DNA of 64,000 bases from Acinetobacter sp. XS-4. Its GTDB lineage: Bacteria > Pseudomonadota > Gammaproteobacteria > Pseudomonadales > Moraxellaceae. The stretch is taken from NCBI RefSeq assembly GCF_023920705.1, contig NZ_CP094657.1:2604001-2668000 (forward strand), given 5' to 3'. Both the position numbers and the translations under genes were made by a program. The notes below the pieces were generated by a model. That model was not told where the DNA came from. It saw nothing but the letters and a program-made list of their open reading frames with translations, and did not search any database. Shown piece by piece: positions 16,306 through 27,436 of the stretch. Numbering within the stretch: position 1 is the first letter of the stretch; each line of letters begins with the position of its first letter.

Positions 16306-18984
16306 TTAAACTTCTGACTTCAACTTTTTACTGGTCCTTTTTTTAGTAGCTTTCGCAACTGGATCTAGTAAATATTGAATTTCGTCATCTTTAGCATCAA
16401 TCATGATAACTTTTGGCAACTTTTGCTCTGCTAAAGCCACTAAAATTTCTGTAGCCAATGCAGGTAACACAGTCGAATTTAAAATATTATCAACATTACG
16501 TGCACCACTATCGACTTCTGTACAGCGGCTTAAAAGCAGCTCTACCAAATCTTCAGAATAATGGACTTGTGTACCGTATTGTTTTTCAATTCTTGCTGTG
16601 ATCTTGCCTAACTTATGTTTAATAATTCGTACAAGTAGATCGTCATGCAATGGGAAATACGGTACAACTCTCATTCGACCTAAAAAAGCAGGCTTAAATT
16701 GCTTATATAAACTTGGTTTTAAGTGGTCAATCAACTCTTCAGCCGTCGGCCATTCTTCTACAGGCGTATTTAAACACGCTTGCATAATCGCGCTTGAGCC
16801 AGCATTTGAAGTCAACAAAATAGTGGTGTTTTTAAAGTCAATTACTCGTCCTTCACCATCTTCTAAAGTACCTTTATCAAATACTTGATAGAACAGTTCC
16901 TGAACATCACTATGTGCTTTTTCAATTTCATCAAGTAACACAACACTGTAAGGGTTACGGCGAACAGCTTCTGTTAAAACACCGCCTTGACCATATCCCA
17001 CATATCCAGGAGGTGCACCTTTAAGCGAAGATACAGTATGAGCTTCTTGATATTCAGACATATTGATGGTGATTAAATGCTGCTCACCACCATATAATTC
17101 ATTCGCCAAAGTTAGTGCAGTTTCAGTTTTACCGACACCACTTGGCCCGACTAAAAGAAATACACCTTGTGGCTTATTAGGATCTTCAAGTCTTGCTTTT
17201 GAAGTTTTAATGCCCTGAACTAATTGTGTAAGTGCATAATCTTGCCCCATTACACGTTCGCCCAATTTATCTTCAAGCGTTAATATTTGTTTAATTTCAT
17301 CATTAACCATTTTTCCAACAGGAATTCCGGTCCAATCAGAAATAATTTCATTAATGATTTGAGAATTTACTCTTTCAAATACTAATGGTTGCTGGCCTTG
17401 AATTTCAGCAAGATCTTTACGCAGTAAATTAATCTGATCATAAGCTTCAGATTCATTAGAATGATTCTCTGCTTCTAATTCCTGAATTTTATGAACAAGT
17501 TCTAATTCTTTTTTCCACTGTTCTTCAGTTTCATCAATCTCTTTTTGCAAAGATTCTAAATTAGCTTTTAAAGTTTCTAATCGTTCATGATGAATTGGAA
17601 TCTGACGATGTTCATTTTCTAAAATTTGGTGTTCAAGCTTTAAGTTATGCTCTTGAGCCTTTAACTGATCAAGCTTTACAGGTTGGGCATTTTGGGTCAA
17701 CGCAACACGTGCTGCTGCCGTATCAAGAACACTAACTGCTTTATCCGGAAGTTGACGACCACTAATATATCGATGTGAAGAGTGAACCGCTGTAACGATC
17801 GCCTCATCATCAATTTGTAATTTAAAATGCTGCTGCATGACAGGAATCATCGCACGCAACATATCTACCGCAACCTCTTCGGTTGGCTCTTCTACTTTTA
17901 CCACCTGAAAACGTCGACTTAATGCAGCATCTTTTTCAAAGTACTGTTTATATTCAGCCCATGTTGTTGCAGCAATCGTACGTAACTCACCACGTGCAAG
18001 TGCTGGTTTTAAAAGATTTGCAGCATCATTTTGCCCGGCTTGTCCACCTGCACCAATTAAAGTATGCGCTTCATCAATAAATAAAATAATAGGATGAACC
18101 GAGGCTTGAACCTCTTGAATCACTTGTTTCAGACGATTTTCAAATTCGCCTTTAACACTTGCGCCAGCCTGTAAAAGTCCCATATCAAGCACATGTAAAT
18201 GGACATTTTTAAGGGCGTTTGGTACTAAACCTTGAGTAATTTTTAAAGCTAAACCTTCGACCACAGCTGTTTTACCAACGCCTGGTTCTCCAGTTAAAAT
18301 TGGGTTGTTTTGGCGTCTACGCATTAAAATATCGAGCATTAAGCGAATTTCATATTCACGCCCAATAACTGGATCTATACCGCCTTGTTTTGCTTTTTCA
18401 GTTAAATTAATCGTATATTGATCAAGCGCAGGAGTTTTAGCTGCTTTAGTATTTGCTAGAGTCGCATCTGTTGGTTCAGCTTCACTAGAAAGCGTTTTTG
18501 TTTCATCTTGTTGTTCAACACTTTTCTCACAAATTTCAAGAAACTTATGTTTCATTGAATCAATTGGTAAGAGATCAAATAAACTCGAAGCTCTCGTTGC
18601 AATTTGATATAAATCAGGTGCAGTTAATAACGCAACTAATAAATGACCACTTCGAATAACTGGATTTTGCTCAGCCGAAGCCAATAACCATGCTTGTTCA
18701 AACAAACGAACAATAGATTTAGCAAAAATAGGTGTTCGCGAATTACCTTTCGGTAATTGAAAAATTGTTTCTTTTAAATCATCAGCTAAAGCTTCAGATG
18801 AAATTTTATATTTCTTTAATAAAATCTTTAAATCATTCTCTAAAGATTGATTAAGTAACTCTAAGAATAAATGCTCAATTTCAATTTCGTAATTTTGTTG
18901 AATAACACAAGCATTAGCCGATTTTTCTAAAGCAGTTCGTGCAACTGTAGAAAGTTTTGTAATTAAAATTTTTAAATTACTCAT
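16306..18984 (-). CDS. clpV: ClpV (TssH), T6SS sheath-recycling AAA+ ATPase
   Basis: About 892 aa. N-terminal Clp-N repeats, first AAA+ domain with Walker A GEPGVGKTAVVEG and Walker B ILFIDEAHTLIGAGG, a middle coiled coil, and second AAA+ domain with GPSGVGKTETAL and VVLLDEIEKAH. It disassembles contracted TssB/TssC sheaths. The frame opens with TTG, so the start is one of two tandem ATGs (18987/18984) behind GAGAG. A 151-bp gap separates it from the PAAR gene, enough for an internal promoter. Confidence 0.95.
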   Translation of the reverse strand: MSNLKILITKLSTVARTALEKSANACVIQQNYEIEIEHLFLELLNQSLENDLKILLKKYKISSEALADDLKETIFQLPKGNSRTPIFAKSIVRLFEQAWLLASAEQNPVIRSGHLLVALLTAPDLYQIATRASSLFDLLPIDSMKHKFLEICEKSVEQQDETKTLSSEAEPTDATLANTKAAKTPALDQYTINLTEKAKQGGIDPVIGREYEIRLMLDILMRRRQNNPILTGEPGVGKTAVVEGLALKITQGLVPNALKNVHLHVLDMGLLQAGASVKGEFENRLKQVIQEVQASVHPIILFIDEAHTLIGAGGQAGQNDAANLLKPALARGELRTIAATTWAEYKQYFEKDAALSRRFQVVKVEEPTEEVAVDMLRAMIPVMQQHFKLQIDDEAIVTAVHSSHRYISGRQLPDKAVSVLDTAAARVALTQNAQPVKLDQLKAQEHNLKLEHQILENEHRQIPIHHERLETLKANLESLQKEIDETEEQWKKELELVHKIQELEAENHSNESEAYDQINLLRKDLAEIQGQQPLVFERVNSQIINEIISDWTGIPVGKMVNDEIKQILTLEDKLGERVMGQDYALTQLVQGIKTSKARLEDPNKPQGVFLLVGPSGVGKTETALTLANELYGGEQHLITINMSEYQEAHTVSSLKGAPPGYVGYGQGGVLTEAVRRNPYSVVLLDEIEKAHSDVQELFYQVFDKGTLEDGEGRVIDFKNTTILLTSNAGSSAIMQACLNTPVEEWPTAEELIDHLKPSLYKQFKPAFLGRMRVVPYFPLHDDLLVRIIKHKLGKITARIEKQYGTQVHYSEDLVELLLSRCTEVDSGARNVDNILNSTVLPALATEILVALAEQKLPKVIMIDAKDDEIQYLLDPVAKATKKRTSKKLKSEV

Positions 18985-19135
18985 CATTACTCTCAATATT
19001 TTTAAATAATTTAATGCTTAAAATCATAATGCCTGTATATTAACAAAATTCAGCTTTATCAGACAAACTACTCATCATTTCAAGCGTTAATATGTTTTAG
19101 TAGATATTTATATCTATATAAAAATATCTCTACCC

Positions 19136-19399
19136 TTACCCTTGATTTACTAAACTCTGTTTTGGTAATAATTTACAGCCGCATGATAATGAGTCATTTA
19201 CTCGTGCTGCTGATTTACCCATAACAAGCATATTCGGGTCTCCCGATACAATCGTTGCAACTATTTTGTGTAACGGACAAGTTGCCTTATCTCCTACACA
19301 GGCAATTGCTATTCCATCAATTAAAAATGTACTGTTTCCTGAAATGACTTGCCCTCCACCAGTTGTTGGGCATCCAATCGTAATGTAAGGGCTAGCCAT
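19136..19399 (-). CDS. PAAR spike-tip protein
   Basis: 87 aa, essentially a bare PAAR domain (ASPYITIGCPTTGGGQV, GIAIACVGDKATCP, VMGKSAARVNDSLSCG). PAAR proteins sharpen the VgrG spike and bind a zinc ion. No toxin extension, so this is the generic tip of the core locus. Start chosen at the ATG behind AAGGAGAAG; the longer frame would overlap tagN. Confidence 0.9.
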   Translation of the reverse strand: MASPYITIGCPTTGGGQVISGNSTFLIDGIAIACVGDKATCPLHKIVATIVSGDPNMLVMGKSAARVNDSLSCGCKLLPKQSLVNQG

Positions 19400-19415
19400 G
19401 TTCTTCTCCTTATAT

Positions 19416-20183
19416 TTATAGAACAGTAAACTCAATTCGACGGTTTTTCTTCCTCCCTTCTGGAGAAGTATTATCTGCGACCGGTTTAGAAGAACCCAAA
19501 CCTTCCGCAGATAAATGGTCTGCCGGAATACTCTTACTAATCAAATAGTTTTTTACTGCTAATGCACGATCTTGGCTAAGTTTTAAGTTTTTAGTCGCAT
19601 CGCCTGAACTATCTGTATGTCCCACGATTTTGACTTTTTTACCGCCTACTTTATTTAAGGCAACAGCCATCTCATCTAGAATTTTTTGACCCGCATCAGT
19701 TAAAACTGCACTACCAGATTCAAACTCAATAATTCGATTTTTAAGTGCATCATCAATGATTTTCTGCTCAGCCTGATTGACTGATAACTGCGAATATAGT
19801 TGATATGGTGGCTGAACTAATCCTTGAAAAGACTGAGTTGTAGGTTGAATATCTGCTGGATTCAGCATTTTTCCACTTAGCTCAAATCGAGTACCATTTA
19901 CACTTAATTTACCTTGTGAAACTTTTTTTAAGTCAGGGGTAATAACTCGTGTAACAGAATCACTCCATCCATTTGGAGCAGCGACGGGTCTCACTTGTAT
20001 TTTATCTACAACCTGATCCGCACCATAAACAGACTGCATTTTTAATAAGATGGCCTGTTTACTCGCCTCGTTAGGAACCACACCTTCTACAACAATGGGC
20101 TGAGCCAAAGCATAATTAGCAATCGCATAGATAAAACAGCCTTTTATGAGCTGTGAAAGTTTAGTTTGATATCGTTGATTCAT
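19416..20183 (-). CDS. tagN: TagN, OmpA-like peptidoglycan-binding T6SS protein
   Basis: 255 aa with a signal peptide (cleavage near YALAQP). An N-terminal BON-like part is followed by a C-terminal OmpA domain (about residues 140-255: FESGSAVLTDAGQKILDEMA, VKIVGHTDSSGD, SAEGLGSSKPVADN). It probably anchors the T6SS membrane complex to the wall, compensating for a TssL without an OmpA domain. Lies between tagF and PAAR. Confidence 0.85.
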   Translation of the reverse strand: MNQRYQTKLSQLIKGCFIYAIANYALAQPIVVEGVVPNEASKQAILLKMQSVYGADQVVDKIQVRPVAAPNGWSDSVTRVITPDLKKVSQGKLSVNGTRFELSGKMLNPADIQPTTQSFQGLVQPPYQLYSQLSVNQAEQKIIDDALKNRIIEFESGSAVLTDAGQKILDEMAVALNKVGGKKVKIVGHTDSSGDATKNLKLSQDRALAVKNYLISKSIPADHLSAEGLGSSKPVADNTSPEGRKKNRRIEFTVL

Positions 20184-20185
20184 TA

Positions 20186-21145
20186 TTATTCACCCAAAAA
20201 AGTTTGTCGAAATAGCTTTAAGCCTTGATTTAAACTTAATTGGCGTTGGCATAATGATTGTTCTAGCGTAGCTAAACCAGCATTTTGCTCCAAATAAGTA
20301 TCAATCCACTGAGCTTCTATTAAAGAAACCCAATGTTTACTATCCATATTCTGAGTAAAAATATCGCTCAAGGCTAAAATATCAGCCCCTTGAAAGCCAA
20401 AGAATAATACGGGTTGCTCTCGATGTAACAATCCTATCAACACCTCAGTATTATCTTCTTTTAAAAAGCGACAAATAATACTGACCCAAAAGGCTGCTAT
20501 TTCATAACTGTAAGCAGGATTATTAATAGGCAAAATTAAAACTTTATTTAAGCGACTGGTTCCATTTTGTAAAATTGGCTGAAGTAATAATCCTAGCCCA
20601 ATCATACTTTGCGCTAACTCATAAATACTGAGTTTCATTAATTGAGCAAATGAATGCATCGTATGATTTTCATAGAAACCTACACACTCGCGTTCAGTTA
20701 AAACCTGAATTTGATTTTGTAAGTGACCTAATTTCCCAAGTAACAGATCTGAATCTTTAATTCCTTTTAAAGTTCGATTGTTTTGGAATAAATCAACGAG
20801 TACATGCTTATAGCTATATGGTGCATATAGCAAATTATCATACGGTAAATCAATTTCTAATAGGTGGCTTAGTACCATTGGAAAAGATCGACCTGAACTA
20901 TCTTCACTTGCGAGTAAGTTCGCCGCTAAAAACATATTTTCTTTCGGATTTGCAATAAAGAAATCCAGTGAAGGTAATGTTCTATAAGCCTCTTTAAAAG
21001 AGCCAGATTGCATTGCGTATTCCAATGCTTCAGTAATCCACTGATCAAGCAACTGAATTAGAGCATTCTGACCTTTTGTTTTTAAGAAGTCGCCCCGCGC
21101 CGGACTTTTGCCGTAATACAAAGGAGTTGTTTTTAATGTTTGCAT
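20186..21145 (-). CDS. tagF: TagF, T6SS accessory protein
   Basis: About 319 aa starting [20 protein letters not shown] behind an ideal AAGGAGG site; the longer open frame only reads through the end of tss[12 protein letters not shown] is the conserved TagF start. In Pseudomonas, TagF represses the T6SS post-translationally until a threonine phosphorylation signal arrives, but no ppkA/pppA/fha genes are present here, so its control must work differently (inference). Confidence 0.85.
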   Translation of the reverse strand: MQTLKTTPLYYGKSPARGDFLKTKGQNALIQLLDQWITEALEYAMQSGSFKEAYRTLPSLDFFIANPKENMFLAANLLASEDSSGRSFPMVLSHLLEIDLPYDNLLYAPYSYKHVLVDLFQNNRTLKGIKDSDLLLGKLGHLQNQIQVLTERECVGFYENHTMHSFAQLMKLSIYELAQSMIGLGLLLQPILQNGTSRLNKVLILPINNPAYSYEIAAFWVSIICRFLKEDNTEVLIGLLHREQPVLFFGFQGADILALSDIFTQNMDSKHWVSLIEAQWIDTYLEQNAGLATLEQSLCQRQLSLNQGLKLFRQTFLGE

Positions 21146-21182
21146 TATTGCTCCTCCTTTCGCATAGAGGTTATTTTCCATG

Positions 21183-24100
21183 TCATGGCTTAACTCCCGC
21201 AGAAGGCTGAGCGAGTGCTGCAACAGGATTTTCTGTTTTTGCTGGAGCTGCTGCTTGAGCTGGCGCCTGCTGAGCAGACACCACACGAGCTGCTTTATCC
21301 GCAGTGACTTTATCAACCAGTTGCATCCCCGCATAACCACGGCTTGAACCAATACTGCCTGAATTACTGCTGATTAGACGGAAATTCATTTTTACAACTA
21401 ATGATGGATCAGTTTTACTACGCCAAAGCATTTCAAACCCACCATTTTGTTCTTTACGCTGAGCACTATCAATTAAGCGGTTAATACCGTATTCACCCGG
21501 CTCATCAAAAATCGTATGCGTTTGACCTTGTAAATCTACAGCGGTAATTCGAGCACCTGGAATACTGCCTTGATTTGGCCAAATAAAGTTCACCCACTGT
21601 TGCACACCGTTTTCATAAGTCATGCGCTGACCATCAATATCCACGGTATATGAAAGCAATTGTGGATTTGGAATTGGGTAGAACTGGAAGTTAGATTGAT
21701 TAGTTGCAGGTGCAGCAGGAGCTTGACTATTCAACTCACCTGTTGCCATACCATTAGATGGCGTAACGTATCTTTGGAAATTCATAACGAATTGAGGATT
21801 TAAACTAATTCCTAAATCTTTCCATGTCTTAGACGTTAAGGTATAACCACGACGAATCACAAATGGATCAAGATTTTCTTTGACAAAACGAGAAATACTG
21901 CCGTTTTCACCTAAGATTTGACCAATTTCACTACTTGTCGCCTGCAAAGAAGCTGATGAATTAAATGGATATTTCTTAGCAAGATTTGCTGTAAATGGCT
22001 GATACGCTTGCATCACCCATAATTTATTAATTTCGTCTTGCGTTGGTGTAATTAGGCTCTCGAAAGCCTGCGTAAGTGGGCTAACTACTATTTTTTGTAG
22101 TAATCGCTGATCAATTTCATTGAAACCAACCGCCATTTTTTCATCTACAATTTTTTGCGTCTGGTTAAATACAGAAGTTTGCTCATTTAGGGTTTGCTTG
22201 ACTAATGTCATCGCATTAGGCCCAACTTCCCCTGCATTCTTAAGCTCATTAAACTTGCTACGAACTAGAGCTAAATTTGTCATATATTCATCAAGCAATG
22301 ATTTACCCTGTTGATCATCACGTTTGCGAACCAACTGATAGAACATTTGATATTCTTGAGAAATAGCACCCTGAGCGTTAGTTGCCACTTGATTAGCAAC
22401 CTTATCATCATGATTTAAAACCTTACGTTTAAACCACGCAACAAATCCTTTTTGTGGAGCTGCTAACTCAGCTTGTACAACTGGATTGTCCCAGTTTGTT
22501 TCGATTGCTACTCGTTCAATTAATGTTCTAATTGGAGAGTTCTGTGGCTCACCTAAAACATCAATATTTTTTACTTGCTGAGCAAATTGGCCAGCTTTAG
22601 CATAATGAATACCATTTAAGAATTTTCTCCATTCCGCAATATATTCTTGCTTATAGAGCGCTGTCAGTTGCTTTCTAATTTGCTCTGGACTACCAGAGAA
22701 AGTTAAATCATCAGATTGACGGCTATTTAACACCCAGTCTTTACTATCTGTTGGTTTATCTGCGGCTTCTTCAATCGCCTTTTCTACATAGTCATTCCAT
22801 GCTTTTTGGGTAAACACACCCGGTAATGCATAACTACCTAATACAACATTTTTATTTGCTTCACCCACAATCTGACTTACAGTCAACGCAGAGAAACGTA
22901 CCGCAGCACGCATTTTTATTTCGTTATAAACACGATCACGTGCAGGCATTCCTCGAACAACAGAGAGCAATACTTGACGTGTTTGATCAACAATTTGTGA
23001 ATCTGCATCTAAAATTGGGAATTCTTTATCATTCGCCAAAGTCATTGCATACGACAAAATCTGTTCAGCTTCCTGAATCATATCTGCACGTGGCATTTGG
23101 CCTTTATTTGCGTCTAACCAAGAACGCCAGAAACGTGTAACTTGATCACTCAGATGACTAGCATCCATGTATTGTGGATTACTCATCATCAAATATGCTT
23201 TTAATGCGTTATAAGCATCTTGAGGATTTGTGTCTGAAGGTTCCAAATATTGTTGAGACTGAGCAGTTTGCTTGATTTCAACATTCGTGTGATTCGCTTT
23301 TAAGGTTACTTCATTATTTTTTACACGTTGCAAATATTGAGCAATGTTTTGCTGTGTCGGTGTCAATACAATTTGCTTAACACCTTTTAAATATTCGGCT
23401 TTTAGCTTTTCACGAAGCTCATTACCCTGATACAGACCAAAACTAAACTTGAGTGGTCTATTTTCGTCAAACTCATCTAACTGCTGTAAACGTCTTTGAA
23501 GAATCAGTAAAGCTTCTAATTGGGTAGACAATTGCTGACCAGAAGCTCTTTCTAATTGAACTACTTTATTTAGATCTGCTTGAACTTCACCAATTAATTG
23601 TTGGTTATTACGATATGACCAAACCCATACGCCAAGAATAATTGAAACGCCCGCTAAAGCACCAATAAATGCAATGTAACGTTGACGTTTTCTACCCGTA
23701 TTTACATGCTGCTTAACAAGATCTTTATCTTTTAAAATAACATCTGAAAATAAGCCATTTAAGAAATAGCCATGGTTAGGCGTAATTTTTGAATGATCTT
23801 TTAAATCACTTTGAGCAACCTGAGTGAGCTGGAATTCTTGTGCAATTTGTTCCGTCATTGGACTTTCAATGACACCTTCCTGCAAAGCACTAGTGAAGTA
23901 AAACCCACGAAAAACAGGTTGAAATTGATATGGATTATCTTCAAAAAGTGTACCAATAAAGCTTTTTAAAGCTGGCTTTAATGTTTTAAATTCTAATGGG
24001 AAGGTCATTACGCTTGGTGAGATATTTTGCGAATGACGGCGACTTAAATGTGTCGAACTTACTCCTTTTAGACCATCATAAAGAATGGTGTAATGTTTTT

Positions 24101-25004
24101 CGAACAAATCTACCGCGTTATGAGAAGAACTCTGCTCATATGGAAGCGTTGCGCCCCAAGCTTGGTTATATTCTTGAGCTTCATAAAATTCAAAAAACTC
24201 GGTAAAACCTGCAATCAAATCCATCTTTGAAAAGACTAAATAAACAGGCACAACTACTTCTAAACGTTCGGTTAGATCTTGAATACGAGCACGTAAATTT
24301 TTAGCAAGCTTTAATGAGTTTTCAGGACTTTGACTAACTAACTCAGCAATACTAACAATTAGAATCAAACCATTTACGGGAGCTTTAGAACGGTTCTTTT
24401 TTAAAATATTTAAGAAACCTAACCACTCAGAATGATCTTCACTATAAACAGAATAGCGACCAGCTGTATCGAGTAAAATACCTTCAGTAGAGAAAAACCA
24501 GTCACAATTTCGAGTACCGCTTAAACCAGCAGATACCATTTTTTGATGTGTTTCTTCGAAAGGAAACTTTAAACCAGAATTATAAATAGCTGAACTTTTA
24601 CCTGCGGCTGGGTTACCAATAACCATATACCAAGGAAGCTCGTATAGTGCAGCATTCCCTTTTTTATCACCCAACTTAGATTTACGAATCAGTTGAATAG
24701 ATTCTTTCATTTGTTGATTAACAAGCTGCAGCTCTTCTTTATCTTTATTTTTGCCATATTCAGCTTGATTATCTTTTTCAATTGCTTCAGCTAACTCTTC
24801 GCCCTGAGCAGCATGCTTTCTACGTTGAATAAGCCAATAGATACCATAAACAATAAGACCCAAAGCATAGGCAGTTGCTAAAGCCCAGAATATATGACGA
24901 GGAATTGAAGTATATGAAGACATCAATGCCACGAACAATGACAAGGCGATAATTGCTTTAGGATTCGTGATGTACTGCCACAAGTAGCCTAAAATTGTAT
25001 GCAT
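21183..25004 (-). CDS. tssM: TssM, T6SS inner-membrane channel protein (IcmF type)
   Basis: 1273 aa. Two N-terminal transmembrane helices (within residues 15-60) flank the cytoplasmic loop with Walker [10 protein letters not shown] at 130-138. A third helix at about 440-462 ([19 protein letters not shown]) is followed by a large periplasmic IcmF domain. It ends in an Ala/Gln-rich tail ([18 protein letters not shown]). Elsewhere TssM binds the outer-membrane lipoprotein TssJ, but no tssJ is present in this locus. Confidence 0.94.
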   Translation of the reverse strand: MHTILGYLWQYITNPKAIIALSLFVALMSSYTSIPRHIFWALATAYALGLIVYGIYWLIQRRKHAAQGEELAEAIEKDNQAEYGKNKDKEELQLVNQQMKESIQLIRKSKLGDKKGNAALYELPWYMVIGNPAAGKSSAIYNSGLKFPFEETHQKMVSAGLSGTRNCDWFFSTEGILLDTAGRYSVYSEDHSEWLGFLNILKKNRSKAPVNGLILIVSIAELVSQSPENSLKLAKNLRARIQDLTERLEVVVPVYLVFSKMDLIAGFTEFFEFYEAQEYNQAWGATLPYEQSSSHNAVDLFEKHYTILYDGLKGVSSTHLSRRHSQNISPSVMTFPLEFKTLKPALKSFIGTLFEDNPYQFQPVFRGFYFTSALQEGVIESPMTEQIAQEFQLTQVAQSDLKDHSKITPNHGYFLNGLFSDVILKDKDLVKQHVNTGRKRQRYIAFIGALAGVSIILGVWVWSYRNNQQLIGEVQADLNKVVQLERASGQQLSTQLEALLILQRRLQQLDEFDENRPLKFSFGLYQGNELREKLKAEYLKGVKQIVLTPTQQNIAQYLQRVKNNEVTLKANHTNVEIKQTAQSQQYLEPSDTNPQDAYNALKAYLMMSNPQYMDASHLSDQVTRFWRSWLDANKGQMPRADMIQEAEQILSYAMTLANDKEFPILDADSQIVDQTRQVLLSVVRGMPARDRVYNEIKMRAAVRFSALTVSQIVGEANKNVVLGSYALPGVFTQKAWNDYVEKAIEEAADKPTDSKDWVLNSRQSDDLTFSGSPEQIRKQLTALYKQEYIAEWRKFLNGIHYAKAGQFAQQVKNIDVLGEPQNSPIRTLIERVAIETNWDNPVVQAELAAPQKGFVAWFKRKVLNHDDKVANQVATNAQGAISQEYQMFYQLVRKRDDQQGKSLLDEYMTNLALVRSKFNELKNAGEVGPNAMTLVKQTLNEQTSVFNQTQKIVDEKMAVGFNEIDQRLLQKIVVSPLTQAFESLITPTQDEINKLWVMQAYQPFTANLAKKYPFNSSASLQATSSEIGQILGENGSISRFVKENLDPFVIRRGYTLTSKTWKDLGISLNPQFVMNFQRYVTPSNGMATGELNSQAPAAPATNQSNFQFYPIPNPQLLSYTVDIDGQRMTYENGVQQWVNFIWPNQGSIPGARITAVDLQGQTHTIFDEPGEYGINRLIDSAQRKEQNGGFEMLWRSKTDPSLVVKMNFRLISSNSGSIGSSRGYAGMQLVDKVTADKAARVVSAQQAPAQAAAPAKTENPVAALAQPSAGVKP

Positions 25005-25034
25005 TCTATTCTCGTTCTAAGTCCAAAGTTTAAA

Positions 25035-26441
25035 TTAGTTATTCAACACCATCACATCATCTTCTGAATTTTCAGTGACACTTTGCACAAATGTATGTGC
25101 TGACACCGTATTTTCACCAAAGACAAAAGGAATGATATGTTCAGGGAAATGCATGCTCAGCATAAAGCCATAAATATCAGCTAAATGTTGGGTATGCCCT
25201 AATGAAGATTTCACATAAATATAGTGATGTGGTTCTACAGGTGTTTGAAGAAAGTGCTGCTGCAATTTTTTCGAAACTTTTATATCGGTCTGATCTGACA
25301 ATACCAGCACATAAGGTTCTTCACCCTCATGCTGAGGTAAATCGTGAAATTCAAAATTAGAAAAAATCTTCGCTGTATCTTGTTGGCCTACAACAACTTT
25401 CAGATTTTTAGTAGGCTCTAATTCTTGAATTTTTACTAAAGGATCTGCCAGTAAACAGCTTGCTGCGAATTCAGCAGGAATATAATCTTTAATCATCCAA
25501 GACTTTTCATCGACTAGATCCTGATCTATTTCGGAATCGGCTACGAGCAAAAAGAACATCTCATGTTCTCTTTTATGAATACCCTTTAATAGGTGTACCA
25601 ACTCTTGGTAAGCCAGTTGCTCTCCAAAAAAATGATATTCGATATGGATCTTTTGAGCAGGAATGCCAATCTCAGCAAAAAATTCTAAAATTAATTCATT
25701 ACTTCGGTCATCATTCCAAATATGTAATAAATCTTCAGAAAGAAGGATGTGTAGATTTAAACGATTTAAACGATAAACTTCGACTACAGGCATTTGATCA
25801 TCATATTCAGACTCGGGATCAACCCATGCTGGATGCATATGATATTCACGTGCTTGCTGTGATTCATAAAATAAAGTTGAGCGTTTTAAATGCTCTGCAA
25901 AAAGATATAGGTTTTCTATATTTTGTTCTAATTGCTGTTTTATCAATGACATCATACGAACTTGTCGTGGAGATGCATACTCACTCTCCTCATGATTATC
26001 CTCATCCAAGTCTTTAATTCGATAAGATAAAAGAGGTAATCCATAAGAATTTAACAGTTGATCATCCAGCTCTGGACTTTTAAAGTTTTGCAGCTCCGTA
26101 ATAATGCTTTCATTCTCACCGAGTGCATGTACAGCAAAAGAAGAGTAAATATTAAAATCTAACTGTTCGAGTGGTGCATCTGTTACTGCGGTTTGTTTTT
26201 GATTAGCATCATCTTTATCTTGATTTATAGCTTGTTCTTTCTTGTCTTTATAATTTTTATAAGCGCTATAAATTAACCATGGCGATAAGATCACCAAGGT
26301 AATAATTGCTGGTAATAGCAAGAAATAAAGGAAAAAATCCCCCTTATCAGGGTTATATTGAACATCACGCCAGTAGAAAATAATAAATCCACTAACGACT
26401 GCAAAAATAGCGATGAACGAGAGTAATATTTTTTTAATCAT
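25035..26441 (-). CDS. asaB: AsaB, Acinetobacter T6SS accessory membrane protein
   Basis: 468 aa. Two N-terminal transmembrane helices (about residues 3-26 and 36-58) and a long cytoplasmic domain rich in acidic residues, with no catalytic motif I recognise. Overlaps tssG by 4 bp (ATGA) and sits directly before tssM, matching the accessory gene asaB. Its place between baseplate and membrane-complex genes suggests a role in joining them (inference). Confidence 0.72.
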   Translation of the reverse strand: MIKKILLSFIAIFAVVSGFIIFYWRDVQYNPDKGDFFLYFLLLPAIITLVILSPWLIYSAYKNYKDKKEQAINQDKDDANQKQTAVTDAPLEQLDFNIYSSFAVHALGENESIITELQNFKSPELDDQLLNSYGLPLLSYRIKDLDEDNHEESEYASPRQVRMMSLIKQQLEQNIENLYLFAEHLKRSTLFYESQQAREYHMHPAWVDPESEYDDQMPVVEVYRLNRLNLHILLSEDLLHIWNDDRSNELILEFFAEIGIPAQKIHIEYHFFGEQLAYQELVHLLKGIHKREHEMFFLLVADSEIDQDLVDEKSWMIKDYIPAEFAASCLLADPLVKIQELEPTKNLKVVVGQQDTAKIFSNFEFHDLPQHEGEEPYVLVLSDQTDIKVSKKLQQHFLQTPVEPHHYIYVKSSLGHTQHLADIYGFMLSMHFPEHIIPFVFGENTVSAHTFVQSVTENSEDDVMVLNN

Positions 26442-27436
26442 ATTCCCTCTCCTACAAGGCTATAGCAAGTTTCATGACTATGCACTTTCGGTTGTCTTGA
26501 TATGAGAAAAGAACCTTGCCCCAGACCACTCAGATTATTGTGGGTGAGGCAAATAGGTTGTATTTCGGACTCATCTAATACGAGTCGAAGATCTATTGAT
26601 AAAGTTGGACTACACCAAGTTTCTACAATTTTTTTAAGCTTTAAACTTAATTCTTGATTTGGTAGAAAATTTAAATATTGCTGGCGCTTTAATGGCCCAA
26701 TTTGAATTTCAATTTTTCCATCAATTTGTTGAATGGTTTCCCCACAAAATGTATTAATACCAAGTAGGCTCGGTTGAGCTCCACCCAAAGTTGTTAATTG
26801 GTCACTTGCTAACTTAAAAGACTCTTGTATGAATTCTTTAATCGTAATTTCATGTTTAAAAATACACGACAGCATCGTTTTTAATGCATGAACTGTATTA
26901 TTCTGGCCCTGCATTAATCCAGAAAACTCTGCAAAATAGTCATCAAGTTCTGTTTGCTGATGTTGCGAGCGCACATAACCATTCAACGCATGCAGAATAT
27001 CTAGATAATCATTCTTATGCTCGATCTCATATCGAATCGGCAAATTATATGTAATGCTGGACTGTACATATTGAGCAGTAAGCTTATGGTTAAATAAGCT
27101 TAGAAACTCTTTAGTTTCAGCTCTTTGTTGACGCGGAGCCTGCTTAATCTTATTCGTATATGTATAAGGCAACGCACCTTGTATGCCCGTAAGACCAACG
27201 ATTAAGTTCGTGATATAAATCCGCTCGCCTGTTAGTTCTAAATTTTCAATTTCTGTAGCAGGGAAATTTAAATTAAAGGATGTCTCAAACTTAAAATGAT
27301 CACTCCAAGATGAACCAACTGCACGACTTGAATCGTGTCTTAATAGTCGTGTTGCTTGAATAAATTCAAAAGACTTTGGCTTTGTAAACAACTCAGCTGT
27401 TATAGAAGAGTCTTGCCACCAACGTTCTGACTGCAT
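26438..27436 (-). CDS. tssG: TssG, T6SS baseplate wedge protein
   Basis: 332 aa. Family features: the early FEFIQATRLLRHD segment, the FPATEIENL strand and the central LSLFNHKLTAQY helix. TssG with TssF and TssE forms the baseplate wedge. The start overlaps the end of tssF by 37 bp, a tight coupling typical of this gene pair. Confidence 0.9.
   Translation of the reverse strand: MQSERWWQDSSITAELFTKPKSFEFIQATRLLRHDSSRAVGSSWSDHFKFETSFNLNFPATEIENLELTGERIYITNLIVGLTGIQGALPYTYTNKIKQAPRQQRAETKEFLSLFNHKLTAQYVQSSITYNLPIRYEIEHKNDYLDILHALNGYVRSQHQQTELDDYFAEFSGLMQGQNNTVHALKTMLSCIFKHEITIKEFIQESFKLASDQLTTLGGAQPSLLGINTFCGETIQQIDGKIEIQIGPLKRQQYLNFLPNQELSLKLKKIVETWCSPTLSIDLRLVLDESEIQPICLTHNNLSGLGQGSFLISRQPKVHSHETCYSLVGEGI

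Noticed and set aside
21146..21352. 69-residue N-terminal extension of TagF
   Set aside because: It reads the end of tssM in another frame; the ATG at 21145 has an ideal ribosome site and matches the TagF family start.
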